Below the pieces are notes generated by a model. That model worked only from the letters and a program-made list of their open reading frames with translations, did not search any database and had not been told where the DNA came from. 36,288 nt of DNA from an uncultured Bacilli bacterium (GTDB taxonomy: Bacteria; Bacillota_I; Bacilli_A; RF39; UBA660). The stretch is taken from assembly GCA_944359085.1 (NCBI GenBank), contig CALVSQ010000009.1, positions 1-36,288 of the forward strand, written 5' to 3'. Shown here piece by piece: positions 1 through 8,203 of the stretch; the stretch's first letter is position 1, and every line of letters starts with the position of its first letter. The position numbers and the translations under genes were made by a program.

Positions 1-92
1 TCATTGTAAACATTCCTTTCAAAATAATCATTCCTTTCATCTACATTTTGTTGTAGAATTTTAGGAATTATTCATAAATAAACTTATAATAG

Positions 93-522
93 GAATTTAT
101 CATAAATTTAAGACAAATATATAATGTAGGTATAGACAAATACATAAAAAACTATTATAATAATGATAAGAAGTTTATCAAAGGTGAAGAAGCATTAATT
201 ATGTTAGATTTGGGTAAACAAAGGATTAGAAGAATTATCGGAAAAGAGTGAGATAGTGAAGAATTTTAAAGAAGAAGTAATAAAAGCTAACAATGATGAG
301 TTTGTAGTGGATTGGATAAGTCGTGAAGAAGAACAAAAACAATATGAAGAAGTAATGTATGAAAAAGGATTTAATCAAGGATTATCTGAAGGAAAATTAG
401 AAGGAATCGAACAAAATAAAATAGATGTAGCAAAAGAAATGTTAGAATTAAATATGGATTTAGATGTAATAAGTAAAGTAACTAAATTAGCTAAAAATGA
501 AATCGAAAGTTTAAGAAATTAA
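93..522 (+). pseudogene. Rpn-family recombination-promoting nuclease / PD-(D/E)XK transposase, frameshifted C-terminal remnant
   Basis: Two adjacent reading frames together give the C-terminal third of an Rpn / PDDEXK_2 family protein. The first, about 93-218, contains FIKGEEALIMLDL. The second, about 216-522, continues with GLEELSEKSEIVKNF and a charged tail containing the repetitive GFNQGLSEGKLEGIEQ segment and a final DLDVISKVTKLAKNEIESL helix. The frames are joined by a one-base shift near 216-222 (AAACAAAGGA). The catalytic N-terminal part is missing and the first frame is closed upstream by a stop at 90-92. The GTG at 256 could open an 88-residue ORF, but it has no convincing ribosome-binding site and starts mid-domain. 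Intact members are multicopy proteins that promote recombination. This copy looks dead. Confidence 0.75.
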
Positions 523-558
523 ACTTTTTTTAATTAATATACTTAATTAGGTGATTAA

Positions 559-1833
559 ATGCTTAAAATAATTGATAGTATTTTATGGGCAATAGCAACA
601 ATCCTAATGGTATATTCTGGTGTTTATTTTACATATAAATTAAAATTTGTACAATTTAATTTTAAAGAAATGTTTAGAAATATAATAAAAAAAGAAAATG
701 ATTCAATATCTCCTTTTGAATCTTTAATGATGGTATTAGGAGGAAGAATTGGTGTAGGAAGTATTGCCGGTATTGCATTAGCTATCTATTTAGGGGGAAT
801 AGGTTCAATTTTTTGGATGTGGATAATCGGTTTTATATCTGCTGCTAACAGTTTTGCTGAAACAACTTTAGGTGTTAAATATCAAGAAAAGGATAATAAT
901 CTATATAAAGGTGGACCTAGTTATTATATTAAAAATGGTTTAAATAATAAGAAATTAGGTAGAATGTATGCTTTTATTATTGTTATCAGTCAAGTATTTG
1001 GATTTTTGAGTATTCAAGCTAATACAATAACAAATTCCATAAATATTAATCCTGTTATAAGTGGTTTGATCATTACTTTAATTTCTTTTATAATCATAAA
1101 TAAAAGTACTAAACAATTATTTAAAATATCTTCTAAATTAGTACCTATTATGACTTTAATATATATATTAGCTTCTATATTTATAATAATAAATAATATT
1201 GACCAAATACCAAATTTGTTTAAAAGTATAATATTTGAGGCTTTTAATTTTAAGTCATTAGGTTTTGGAGTATTGTCATCTTTTATAGTAGGTATTCAAA
1301 GAGGAATATTTTCTAATGAAGCAGGATTAGGAACAGGAGCTATAGCTGCTTCAACTGTTAAAACACAATTTCCCGCTAATCAAGGTTATGTTCAAATATT
1401 AGGTATTTATATAACTACTTTTTTAGTTTGTACAGCAACAGCTTTAGTAATTTTAACTAGTGATATAAATTTTCTAGGAAATAATTTAAATGGTATTGAA
1501 ATAACTCAAAATGCATTTATATATCATTTGGGAAATATAGGAAATATAATAGTTATTTTATCAATAATTCTATTTGCTTTTTCAACTATTTTAGCTGGTT
1601 TTTATGATGCGGAATCTAATTTAAAGTATTTAACAAATAAAACAAATTATTTTAAAATAGTTATATGTGTTGTTTTATTTATAAGTTCAATTATACCAGC
1701 TAAAACAATTTGGGAAATAGTAAATATTTTAACAGCTATACTAGCTATTATAAATATATATGCAATAATTAAATTAAAGAAAGATGTTATATTTGAATTG
1801 AGAAGATATAAAGAATGTGGTAAAATGAAGTAG
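559..1833 (+). CDS. AGCS-family sodium (or proton):alanine/glycine symporter
   Basis: A 424-residue polytopic membrane protein of the alanine or glycine:cation symporter family, importing small neutral amino acids with Na+ or H+. The family signature runs through residues 50-125: SPFESLMMVLGGRIGVGSI, then a GGIGSIFWMW segment, an AETTLGVKY segment and GGPSYYI. A later FSNEAGLGTGAIAA segment (about residues 253-266) also matches the family. About ten hydrophobic helices are visible. The ATG at 559 follows a weak TTAGGTGAT. The usual family motif AATVGTGNIAGV reads GGRIGVGSIAGI here, so this is a divergent branch whose substrate is not certain. The ung gene follows almost directly, suggesting co-transcription. 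Confidence 0.85.
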   Translation: MLKIIDSILWAIATILMVYSGVYFTYKLKFVQFNFKEMFRNIIKKENDSISPFESLMMVLGGRIGVGSIAGIALAIYLGGIGSIFWMWIIGFISAANSFAETTLGVKYQEKDNNLYKGGPSYYIKNGLNNKKLGRMYAFIIVISQVFGFLSIQANTITNSININPVISGLIITLISFIIINKSTKQLFKISSKLVPIMTLIYILASIFIIINNIDQIPNLFKSIIFEAFNFKSLGFGVLSSFIVGIQRGIFSNEAGLGTGAIAASTVKTQFPANQGYVQILGIYITTFLVCTATALVILTSDINFLGNNLNGIEITQNAFIYHLGNIGNIIVILSIILFAFSTILAGFYDAESNLKYLTNKTNYFKIVICVVLFISSIIPAKTIWEIVNILTAILAIINIYAIIKLKKDVIFELRRYKECGKMK

Positions 1834-1842
1834 GTGTTAGTT

Positions 1843-2499
1843 ATGATAAATAAGAATTGGGATATAGTTTTAAAAGATGAATTAAATAAAGATTATTTTA
1901 AAAAACTAGGTGTTTTTGTAAAAAATGAATATAAAAATAAAATATGTTATCCACAGTATAAAGATATTTTTAATGCTTTAAGATATACTGACTATGATGA
2001 AGTAAAAGTAGTTATATTAGGTCAAGATCCTTATCATGGTGAAAATGAAGCTCATGGTTTATCATTTTCAGTTAGAGATGATGTAAAAAGACCACCATCA
2101 TTAAATAATATTTTTAAAGAATTAGAAAGCGATTTAGGTATAAAAAAAACTAACAATGATTTAACTAATTGGGCTAAACAAGGAGTATTATTATTAAATA
2201 GTATTATGAGTGTAGTAAAGGATACACCTTTATCTCATAAAGAAAAAGGATGGGAAATATTTACAGATAATATTATAAAATTACTAAATGAAAGAGAACA
2301 ACCAATTGTGTTTATTTTATGGGGAGGATATGCAAGAAGTAAGAAAAAATTAATAACTAATAAAAATCATTATATTGTTGAATCAGTTCATCCTTCACCA
2401 CTTTCTGCTTATAATGGTTTTTTTGGAAGTAAGCCTTTTTCTAAAACTAATAATTTTTTAATAAGTAAAAATATTACACCAATTGATTGGAGTAAGTAG
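1843..2499 (+). CDS. ung: Uracil-DNA glycosylase (family 1)
   Basis: Removes uracil from DNA as the first step of base-excision repair. The family-1 signature is complete: GQDPYHG at residues 60-66 with the catalytic Asp62, the uracil-pocket segment after it, and HPSPLSA near residue 183 with the catalytic His. The length of 218 residues is normal. I chose the ATG at 1843 over the in-frame GTG at 1834 because TAGGTG lies just upstream of it and MINKNWDIVL is the usual beginning. The gene starts 10 nt after the transporter stop, so the two are probably one transcript. Confidence 0.95.
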   Translation: MINKNWDIVLKDELNKDYFKKLGVFVKNEYKNKICYPQYKDIFNALRYTDYDEVKVVILGQDPYHGENEAHGLSFSVRDDVKRPPSLNNIFKELESDLGIKKTNNDLTNWAKQGVLLLNSIMSVVKDTPLSHKEKGWEIFTDNIIKLLNEREQPIVFILWGGYARSKKKLITNKNHYIVESVHPSPLSAYNGFFGSKPFSKTNNFLISKNITPIDWSK

Positions 2500-2545
2500 T
2501 CTAAAAAATTCTTTTACAAATATATTTTTGTAGGAGGATTTTTTT

Positions 2546-3064
2546 ATGTTAGTAATTATTATTGCGATAAGTCTTAGTATGGATGCTTTTTCTTTAGCTT
2601 TAGCGTATGGTACTTTAAATTTAAATAAAAAAGACATTTATAAATTGTCTTTAGTAGTAGGTATTTATCATTTTATTATGCCTTTATTAGGTTTGTTTTT
2701 AGGTAACATTATATTAAAATATGTAAATAATCCTAATATAATAGTTTTTTTGATTTTATTTATAATTGGTATTGAAATGGTATATGAAACTTTTAAAGAA
2801 GAAGATATTAAAAATATTGTTAGTTTTAAACAAATATTGTTATTTGGTCTAGCTGTAAGTATTGATAGCTTTTCAGTAGGTATTGGATTAAATGTAATTA
2901 GTAATAATTATTTATATTGTTCAACCATATTTTCAATATTTAGTTTATCTTTTACTTATTTAGGTTTAATATTAGGTAAAAAAATAAATAATATTATTGG
3001 TAAAACTTCTACTATTATAGGCGGATTAGTTTTAATTATAATTGCATTTCTATATTTATTTTAA
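2546..3064 (+). CDS. mntP: MntP-family (DUF204) manganese efflux pump or YtaF-like membrane protein
   Basis: A 172-residue protein with six predicted membrane helices built as two related halves. Each half carries the family Asp motif: SMDAFSLALAYG at residues 11-22 and SIDSFSVGIGL near residue 110. In MntP these acidic residues bind and move Mn2+ out of the cell. The sporulation protein YtaF belongs to the same fold family, so the exact role is not settled. AGGAGG at 2532-2537 sits well for the ATG at 2546. The 46-nt gap upstream is too short for the yybP-ykoY manganese riboswitch that often controls mntP. The stop overlaps the convergent sigma-factor gene by 4 nt. Confidence 0.8.
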   Translation: MLVIIIAISLSMDAFSLALAYGTLNLNKKDIYKLSLVVGIYHFIMPLLGLFLGNIILKYVNNPNIIVFLILFIIGIEMVYETFKEEDIKNIVSFKQILLFGLAVSIDSFSVGIGLNVISNNYLYCSTIFSIFSLSFTYLGLILGKKINNIIGKTSTIIGGLVLIIIAFLYLF

Positions 3065-3076
3065 ATAGTTTTTTGA
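3050..3076. terminator. Probable terminator at the mntP / sigma-factor convergence
   Basis: A bulged hairpin (CTAT plus TTTA pairing with TAAATAG) lies over both stop codons and is followed by TTTTTT on the plus strand. It is weaker than the other terminators in the window. Confidence 0.45.
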
Positions 3077-3681
3077 TGTTTTTTAAATTTATCTTTTAAT
3101 CTATTTAATGTTCTTTTTAGGACAAATTGTACACGTTGGGGAGAAACATTTAGTATTTCGCTTATCTCTTTTAATGTATGTCTTTTATTGCCATCAAATC
3201 CAAAATATAATTTTATAATTAATTGTTCATTTTCTTTTAGTTCTTCAACTAATTGTTTGATTATAAGATGTTCTTCTTTTAGATCATAATCATATTCAAT
3301 ATCAACATTATCATCTTTTAATAATTGATCAAAGTTTATAAAATCATTTATAGAAGTAATTATAATTTTTGATTTTTGTTTTTTTAAATGGGCAATTATT
3401 TTCATTCTTGCACAGTGAACTGCAAAAGTAGAAAAATTAACATTTCTAGATAAATCATACTTATCAAAACTTTCAGTAATACCGAGTAATCCAATAGCAG
3501 TTAATTCTTCTATATCATAATAAGGTTTATTAAAATTTTTTAACACTAAATTTATTATTAATTTTATATTATGATTTAAAATTATTTTTTTTGCTTCTAA
3601 ATTTCCTTCTTGGTATTGTTTGTATAAAATTACTATTTGATCTTGACTTAAAGGTTCTGGCAAATTATTTAGTTTTTTCAT
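3061..3681 (-). CDS. Sigma-70 family RNA polymerase sigma factor, sporulation-type
   Basis: A 206-residue sigma factor. Region 2 spans about residues 20-95, with LIINLVLKNFNKPYYDIEEL, then GLLGITESFDKYD and FSTFAVHCARMKI. This resembles the -10-recognition domain of the SigE/SigF/SigG/SigK group. Region 4 (about 135-200) ends in a helix-turn-helix, TLKEISEILNVSPQRVQFVL, that reads the -35 box. The linker is short and lysine-rich and there is no SigE/SigK-like pro-sequence. I cannot say which sporulation sigma factor it is, or whether it is an extra one. AAAAGGAG precedes the ATG at 3681, and TATAAT lies upstream on the minus strand (about 3705-3710), divergent from the fba promoter. Confidence 0.8.
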   Translation of the reverse strand: MKKLNNLPEPLSQDQIVILYKQYQEGNLEAKKIILNHNIKLIINLVLKNFNKPYYDIEELTAIGLLGITESFDKYDLSRNVNFSTFAVHCARMKIIAHLKKQKSKIIITSINDFINFDQLLKDDNVDIEYDYDLKEEHLIIKQLVEELKENEQLIIKLYFGFDGNKRHTLKEISEILNVSPQRVQFVLKRTLNRLKDKFKKHQKTI

Positions 3682-3743
3682 GTTTTTTCTCCTTTTAGCT
3701 TAAATATTATAACATATTTTTGACATATGTAATACAAATAACC

Positions 3744-3772
3744 TTGATTTTATTACAAAAACTATATATAAT
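3744..3772 (+). promoter_or_regulatory. Housekeeping promoter of fba-murA
   Basis: TTGATT at 3744-3749, a 17-nt spacer and TATAAT at 3767-3772. The expected start point near 3779 leaves only about 9 nt of leader before the ATG at 3788, so this mRNA would be nearly leaderless, with GGTGAT right at its 5' end. Confidence 0.7.
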
Positions 3773-3787
3773 TAAATTGGTGATAGA

Positions 3788-4639
3788 ATGTTAGAAAATA
3801 TGAAAGATATGCTTAATAAAGCAGATTGTGGTAAATATGCGGTACCACATTTTAATATAAATAATTTAGAATGGACAAGATTTATTTTAGAAGAATGTCA
3901 AGAATTAAGAACTCCGTTAATATTAGGAGTTAGTGAAGGCGCTATTAAATATATGGGAGGTTATAAAACTGTATCTAATTTAGTAAAATCTTTAATTAGT
4001 GACCTAAATATAACAATTCCAGTTGCCTTGCATTTAGATCATGGAAGTAGTTATGAAAGTTGTGTTAAAGCTATTGATAATGGTTTTACTTCAGTAATGA
4101 TTGATGCTTCAAAATATCCTTTAGAGGAAAATATAGATATAACAAAAAAAGTAGTGGAATATGCAAAAGACAAAAATGTAACAGTTGAAGCAGAAATAGG
4201 AGCTGTTGGAGGAGAAGAAGATGGTGTTGCTAATGAACTAGCTTATGCTAAAGTAGAAGATGCAGTAAAATTAGTAAGTGAAACTAATATTAATTTCTTA
4301 GCGCCTGCTTTAGGAAGTGTTCATGGAATATATAAAGGTGAACCAAAATTAGATTTTGAAAGAATGGTTAAAATTCATGATTTAGTTAAATTACCTTTAG
4401 TATTACATGGTGGTTCTGGTATACCAGATCAATTAATAAAAAAAGCAATTAGTTGTGGCATTACTAAAATAAATATTAATACTGAATTACAAATTGCTTG
4501 GTCAAAAGCAGTAAGAAATTTTTTAAATGAAAATGATAAAGTATATGACCCACGTAAAATAATTAAAGGTGGAGAATTTGCTATGAAAGAAATGATTAAA
4601 GAAAAAGTAATTTTATTTGGAAGTAATGGCAAAGCCTAA
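3788..4639 (+). CDS. fba: Class II (zinc) fructose-1,6-bisphosphate aldolase
   Basis: Cleaves fructose-1,6-bisphosphate to dihydroxyacetone phosphate and glyceraldehyde 3-phosphate in glycolysis, and catalyses the reverse reaction. The 283-residue class II fold is complete: HLDHG at residues 82-86 (catalytic Asp84, zinc His85), the EAEIGAVGGEEDG segment, LGSVHGIYKGEP, LVLHGGSGIPD with zinc and phosphate ligands, and ININTELQ near the end. Related tagatose or ketose aldolases share this architecture, but length and motifs favour FbaA. murA starts 31 nt downstream with no terminator between, matching the fbaA-murAB neighbourhood of Bacillus. Confidence 0.92.
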   Translation: MLENMKDMLNKADCGKYAVPHFNINNLEWTRFILEECQELRTPLILGVSEGAIKYMGGYKTVSNLVKSLISDLNITIPVALHLDHGSSYESCVKAIDNGFTSVMIDASKYPLEENIDITKKVVEYAKDKNVTVEAEIGAVGGEEDGVANELAYAKVEDAVKLVSETNINFLAPALGSVHGIYKGEPKLDFERMVKIHDLVKLPLVLHGGSGIPDQLIKKAISCGITKININTELQIAWSKAVRNFLNENDKVYDPRKIIKGGEFAMKEMIKEKVILFGSNGKA

Positions 4640-4670
4640 TTAATTACATACAAATATAGTGGAGGAAGTT

Positions 4671-5924
4671 ATGAAAAAAATTAAAATAAATGGAGGAAAA
4701 GAATTAAAAGGGACAATAAAAATAAGTGGAGCTAAAAACAGTGCTGTAGCTTTAGTTCCAGCATCACTTTTATCAGATGGTATTGTGACAATAGATAATG
4801 TTCCCAATATATCTGATATCGATGCGTTAAATGAAATATTAGAATATTTAGGAGCTAAAGTTAAAAGAGAAGATAATAAGATGATTATTGATCAAACTAA
4901 TATAGAAAATAAAGAAATATCAGAAGCAAAAGCAAAAAAATTAAGAGCATCATATTATTTTATGTCAGCTTTATTAGGAAAATATAAACATGTTGAAATG
5001 TATTTTCCTGGTGGTTGTTCAATTGGGGCAAGACCAATTGATCAAACTTTAAAAGGATATCGTGCGTTAGGAGCAGAGGTAGTTGAAGAAGGTAATAAAT
5101 TTGTAATTACAGCTAAAGAATTGGTTGGTAATGAAGTTAGTCTTGATATGCCAAGTGTAGGTGCTACTATCAACACTATTTTGGCTGCGGTAAAAGCAAA
5201 GGGTACGACAACGATTTTAAATGCCGCTAAAGAACCGGAAATTGTAAATGTCGCTACATTTTTAAATAATATGGGAGCTAAAATAAGTGGTGCAGGGACT
5301 AGTGAAATAACTATCAAAGGTGTTTCTAAATTAGGTGATGGCTTTGCAGAAGTAATACCTGATCGAATTGAAGCTGGAACTTATGTTATAGCTGGAGCTT
5401 TAGTTGGAAATAAATTAAAAATAGAAAATATAATACCAGATCATATTGAATCTTTAACATCAAAATTAAAAGAAATGAGTGTTCCAATAGAAATACATGA
5501 TGATTATTTAATTGTTTCTAAAGTAGATAAGATGAAACATGTAACAGTTAAAACATTAGGTTACCCTGGTTTTCCAACCGATTTACAACAACCTATGACT
5601 ACTTTATTAGTAGGTTGCACTGGCAAATCAACTTTAGAAGAAACAATATATGAAAATAGATTTCAAAATGTACCATTTTTAAATGAAATGGGAGCAGATA
5701 TTATTGTTGATAAAAGAAAAATATATATAAATGGACCAAAAAATTTAATAGGTAAAGAAGTTATTGCTACTGATTTACGAGCAGGAGCATGTTTAGTTTT
5801 AGCAGGACTTAAAGCAAGTGGAACAACAGTTATTAAAGATGTTGAACATATTTTAAGAGGTTATGAAAATATTATAGAAAAACTAAAAAATGTTGGAGCA
5901 GATATTGTTTTAGTTGATGAATAA
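4671..5924 (+). CDS. murA: UDP-N-acetylglucosamine 1-carboxyvinyltransferase MurA
   Basis: Transfers enolpyruvate from PEP to UDP-GlcNAc, the first committed step of peptidoglycan synthesis and the fosfomycin target. Visible are ISGAKNSAVALVPASLL at the N-terminus and the catalytic loop PGGCSIGARPID with the active cysteine at residue 116. Late segments TDLRAGACLVLAGL and the HILRGYENI tail are also present. The 417-residue length is normal. The ATG at 4671 follows GGAGGAAG; the in-frame GTG at 4659 would place this ribosome site inside the gene. It is probably co-transcribed with fba and is closed by a strong terminator at 5948. Confidence 0.96.
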   Translation: MKKIKINGGKELKGTIKISGAKNSAVALVPASLLSDGIVTIDNVPNISDIDALNEILEYLGAKVKREDNKMIIDQTNIENKEISEAKAKKLRASYYFMSALLGKYKHVEMYFPGGCSIGARPIDQTLKGYRALGAEVVEEGNKFVITAKELVGNEVSLDMPSVGATINTILAAVKAKGTTTILNAAKEPEIVNVATFLNNMGAKISGAGTSEITIKGVSKLGDGFAEVIPDRIEAGTYVIAGALVGNKLKIENIIPDHIESLTSKLKEMSVPIEIHDDYLIVSKVDKMKHVTVKTLGYPGFPTDLQQPMTTLLVGCTGKSTLEETIYENRFQNVPFLNEMGADIIVDKRKIYINGPKNLIGKEVIATDLRAGACLVLAGLKASGTTVIKDVEHILRGYENIIEKLKNVGADIVLVDE

Positions 5925-5947
5925 TTTAATTAATAAATAATATAATT

Positions 5948-5970
5948 AAGTAGAGCAATCTACTTTTTTT
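5948..5970 (+). terminator. Intrinsic terminator of fba-murA
   Basis: A perfect 7-bp stem (AAGTAGA / TCTACTT) closed by a GCAA tetraloop and followed by a T run to 5970. The next gene's AGGAGG begins immediately after it, so read-through probably supplies the downstream gene. Confidence 0.88.
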
Positions 5971-5982
5971 AGGAGGAAAATT

Positions 5983-6678
5983 ATGAAAAAAATATTAACT
6001 ATAATTATTGTTTTATTATCGGTATTTTTAATTTATTTAGGTTTTAAAGATAAAGAAATATATTATTTTTCAATGGGAGATAGTCTTGCTAATGGAATAA
6101 ATTCTTATAATGCTAAGGATTATGGTTATGCTGATTATATTAAGGATAGTTTAGAAGTTAAAAAATATGTTAGTTTTACTAATAATAATAAAAGAAGTAT
6201 TGATTTCGTAAAAGATATTGAAGATAATATAAAAATAGATGATAAAAATATTCAAAATATATTAATTAAAGCTGATATAATTACTTTATCAGTTGGAATG
6301 AATGATTTATTTAGTAATGTAACTTTTAATAATGATTTTAGTGTTAATGATTTATATACAAAATTTGAAGAAGTAACAGTTGATTTAGAAAATTTATTTA
6401 AATTATTGCGAACTTATTCTAAAGAAGATATAATATATATTGGTATATATAATTGTTTAAAAGAAAATAGTTTAGATGAATTTTTTATATATGCCAATGA
6501 GCAATTAAAAAAACTATGTGACAATTATAAAATAACTTATTTAGATATATATAATGATTTCAATAATACATCTTATTTTGATAATCCTAATAGTTATTTT
6601 CCTAATAAAGATGGATATAAATTGATTTCAAATAAAATAATTGACACAATTATTGAAAAAAACAACAAAAATGCTTGA
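5983..6678 (+). CDS. Membrane-anchored SGNH/GDSL-type hydrolase with an altered catalytic dyad
   Basis: A 231-residue protein with an N-terminal signal or anchor helix (about residues 3-20) and an SGNH-hydrolase fold. Block I is SMGDSLANG with nucleophile-position Ser34, and block III is SVGMNDL. The C-terminal block normally reads D-x-x-H-P-N; here the matching stretch is NSYFPNKDGYKLIS, with Asn and Phe where the catalytic Asp and His should be. The protein may be inactive or use other residues. AGGAGG precedes the ATG. Its last ten codons and stop lie in a 37-nt sequence repeated at 7859-7895. Substrate unknown; extracytoplasmic esterases of this family act on lipids or wall polymers. Confidence 0.75.
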   Translation: MKKILTIIIVLLSVFLIYLGFKDKEIYYFSMGDSLANGINSYNAKDYGYADYIKDSLEVKKYVSFTNNNKRSIDFVKDIEDNIKIDDKNIQNILIKADIITLSVGMNDLFSNVTFNNDFSVNDLYTKFEEVTVDLENLFKLLRTYSKEDIIYIGIYNCLKENSLDEFFIYANEQLKKLCDNYKITYLDIYNDFNNTSYFDNPNSYFPNKDGYKLISNKIIDTIIEKNNKNA

Positions 6679-6683
6679 TTTTT
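6647..6683 (+). repeat. 37-nt direct repeat, copy 1
   Basis: Covers the last codons and stop of the SGNH gene. It matches 7859-7895 at 36 of 37 positions; the single C/T difference falls in an Asn codon and is synonymous. The two copies bracket the unknown minus-strand gene at 6870-7760. Confidence 0.9.
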
Positions 6684-6693
6684 ATCATAACTC

Positions 6694-6726
6694 AAAAAAA
6701 CTAATTTATTTCTAAATTAGTTTTTA
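6694..6726. terminator. Bidirectional intrinsic terminator
   Basis: An A-run, the stem CTAATTTA / TAAATTAG with loop TTTC, and a T-run. It serves the SGNH gene on the plus strand and could also serve the minus-strand gene ending at 6870. It lies just inside the segment bracketed by the 37-nt repeats. Confidence 0.8.
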
Positions 6727-6869
6727 TCAAAGAAGAAAGATTTAAATATATTTTACTTATGGAGCAAGTGTCATAGATGTCTATAACTAATCTTTTAATA
6801 TTTGAAAAAATTTTAAAACCTTTTTGTTTTGATATGTTTTTATAACAAAATTAAAATGAAATTGTTGAT

Positions 6870-7760
6870 TTAATATAACTTTCTTAGAACTTTATTTGAT
6901 TGATATGGTTCTGGTGTAAAATCAATATCATAATTAGCTGAATAATTCATAACATCATCAACGGTAGGTTCAATAATTTCAATTGGACTAAATGTTAATC
7001 TAAATTTGTCTTTTTCAATAAAATCAAGTTTAAACCACATTAAATTAAATTTACCATCTTTACTAGTCAATAATAAATGAGAATAAGTTCCCATTAAAGC
7101 TGGTCCATATATGTTAAAATCTTTAATTTCATCTATTGTTTTTGGTGTAGATGCTTGTTTATAATTTTCTTCATTTTCCAAATTTGGATTGAAAAATTTT
7201 GCAATGTTGTAATTACTAATTCTACTATTAACTTCTCTTTTAACAATTTCTTCATTACTTGGAATTAAGTTTGGGCCAATTTTAAAGTCATCCTTTTTAC
7301 TTTTAATAAATGAAATAAATCCGTTTCTATCCATCATTACCATTATATCAAAATTATCACTATTAAACATTTCATCAATTTCATTTCGACTTAATTCCAT
7401 TATATTTTTAGAAGCATCTCTTTCGTCACAAAATAAAGATTCTTCTAAAACTAAGGCTCTATCATTTTCTTTAAAAAAGTAATTTTTATGAAAACTAAAT
7501 CCTCCTTGACCTCTATAATTTAGATAAACCTTATTATATTCAAATATTTCTGTGAAATGTTGCTGATTGCTCTGTTCTTTGTCGCTAAATGGAAATAAAT
7601 TTCTACTAGGATGATTTGAATACTTATTAATTAAAACTTCTTCTCCAAGTTTCAATAAAATTATTTCATCTGAACTTAATATTAAATGTGTTTCAGCAGT
7701 ACGTGGCATTATTTGAATTAACCCATTTTTGCAATATTTAGAATTAATGGAATATATCAT
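6870..7760 (-). CDS. Unrecognised 296-residue protein, probably acquired
   Basis: I do not recognise a family. The protein is soluble, with no signal peptide or membrane helix. It is rich in Asn, Glu, Lys and Phe, with beta-prone stretches such as THLILSSDEIILLKLGEEVL and FNIYGPALMGTYSHLLLTS. Its N-terminus (MIYSINSKYCKNGLIQIMPR) gives no motif. Expression signals are good: GGGAG before the ATG at 7760 and TATAAT about 45 nt further upstream on the minus strand. It sits reversed between two genes whose relatives are close neighbours in Bacillus, and is bracketed by 37-nt direct repeats, so it is probably an inserted gene. No function is proposed. Confidence 0.65.
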   Translation of the reverse strand: MIYSINSKYCKNGLIQIMPRTAETHLILSSDEIILLKLGEEVLINKYSNHPSRNLFPFSDKEQSNQQHFTEIFEYNKVYLNYRGQGGFSFHKNYFFKENDRALVLEESLFCDERDASKNIMELSRNEIDEMFNSDNFDIMVMMDRNGFISFIKSKKDDFKIGPNLIPSNEEIVKREVNSRISNYNIAKFFNPNLENEENYKQASTPKTIDEIKDFNIYGPALMGTYSHLLLTSKDGKFNLMWFKLDFIEKDKFRLTFSPIEIIEPTVDDVMNYSANYDIDFTPEPYQSNKVLRKLY

Positions 7761-7858
7761 TATAAAAAACTCCCTTCAAATTAATTTTTATGTGAGTATT
7801 ATACTATTTTTTTTTATTGTTTCATAGTCTTTTATATGAATATATATATTTAATTTAA

Positions 7859-7895
7859 CAATTATTGAAAAAAATAACAAAAATGCTTGATTTTT
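7859..7895 (+). repeat. 37-nt direct repeat, copy 2
   Basis: Second copy of 6647-6683, 36/37 identical. Read in the same frame it again gives TIIEKNNKNA and a stop, the exact C-terminus of the SGNH hydrolase, now without its gene. It contains the -35 box of the rpmE promoter. Confidence 0.9.
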
Positions 7896-7916
7896 CTTAA
7901 ATTTATTTGCTATAAT
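7887..7916 (+). promoter_or_regulatory. rpmE promoter
   Basis: TTGATT (7887-7892), an 18-nt spacer and TATAAT (7911-7916). The -35 box lies within repeat copy 2, so before the insertion the rpmE promoter probably overlapped the end of the SGNH gene. Confidence 0.7.
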
Positions 7917-7935
7917 ATATACGCATTAAATTTCT

Positions 7936-7963
7936 ATGACTTTTTTAGTCATGGCGGAAGGAG
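7936..7963 (+). promoter_or_regulatory. Leader hairpin of rpmE, possible L31 operator
   Basis: ATGACT pairs with AGTCAT around a TTTTT loop at 7936-7952, directly before the ribosome site GGAAGGAG. It could mask translation. L31 genes in several phyla have autoregulatory leader RNAs, but I cannot show this one belongs to a known class. Confidence 0.4.
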
Positions 7964-7970
7964 ATAGATT

Positions 7971-8186
7971 ATGAAAAAAGGTATTCATCCAGAATATATG
8001 GAAACTAAAGTTACTTGTGCTTGTGGTAATACTTTTACAGTAAGATCTAATAAAAAAGAATTACATTTAGAAGTTTGTGACAAATGTCATCCATTCTTTA
8101 CAGGTAAACAAGGAACTGTTACAAAAACAGGTAGAGTTGAAAAATTCAATCGTAAATATGGACTTAATCAAGATAAAGCTGCTTAA
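7971..8186 (+). CDS. rpmE: 50S ribosomal protein L31, zinc-binding type
   Basis: A 71-residue ribosomal protein of the large-subunit central protuberance. It begins MKKGIHPEY. The four zinc cysteines of the C+ form are all present: Cys16 and Cys18 in VTCACG, Cys36 and Cys39 in VCDKCHPF. The conserved PFFTGKQ segment follows. In B. subtilis rpmE closes the fbaA-tal-murAB-rho-rpmE block. Here it follows fba-murA, but tal and rho are not between them. It has its own promoter and a terminator overlapping its stop codon. Confidence 0.96.
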   Translation: MKKGIHPEYMETKVTCACGNTFTVRSNKKELHLEVCDKCHPFFTGKQGTVTKTGRVEKFNRKYGLNQDKAA

Positions 8187-8199
8187 TTGCAGTTTTTTT
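8175..8199 (+). terminator. rpmE terminator
   Basis: AAAGCTGC pairs with GCAGTTTT (one G-T) around TTAATT and ends in a T-run; the stop codon lies in the hairpin. Confidence 0.8.
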
Positions 8200-8203
8200 G
8201 TTT

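Noticed and set aside
2500-2545. Manganese riboswitch (yybP-ykoY) upstream of mntP
   Set aside because: The gap is 46 nt with only a small TACAAA/TTTGTA hairpin, too short for the class.
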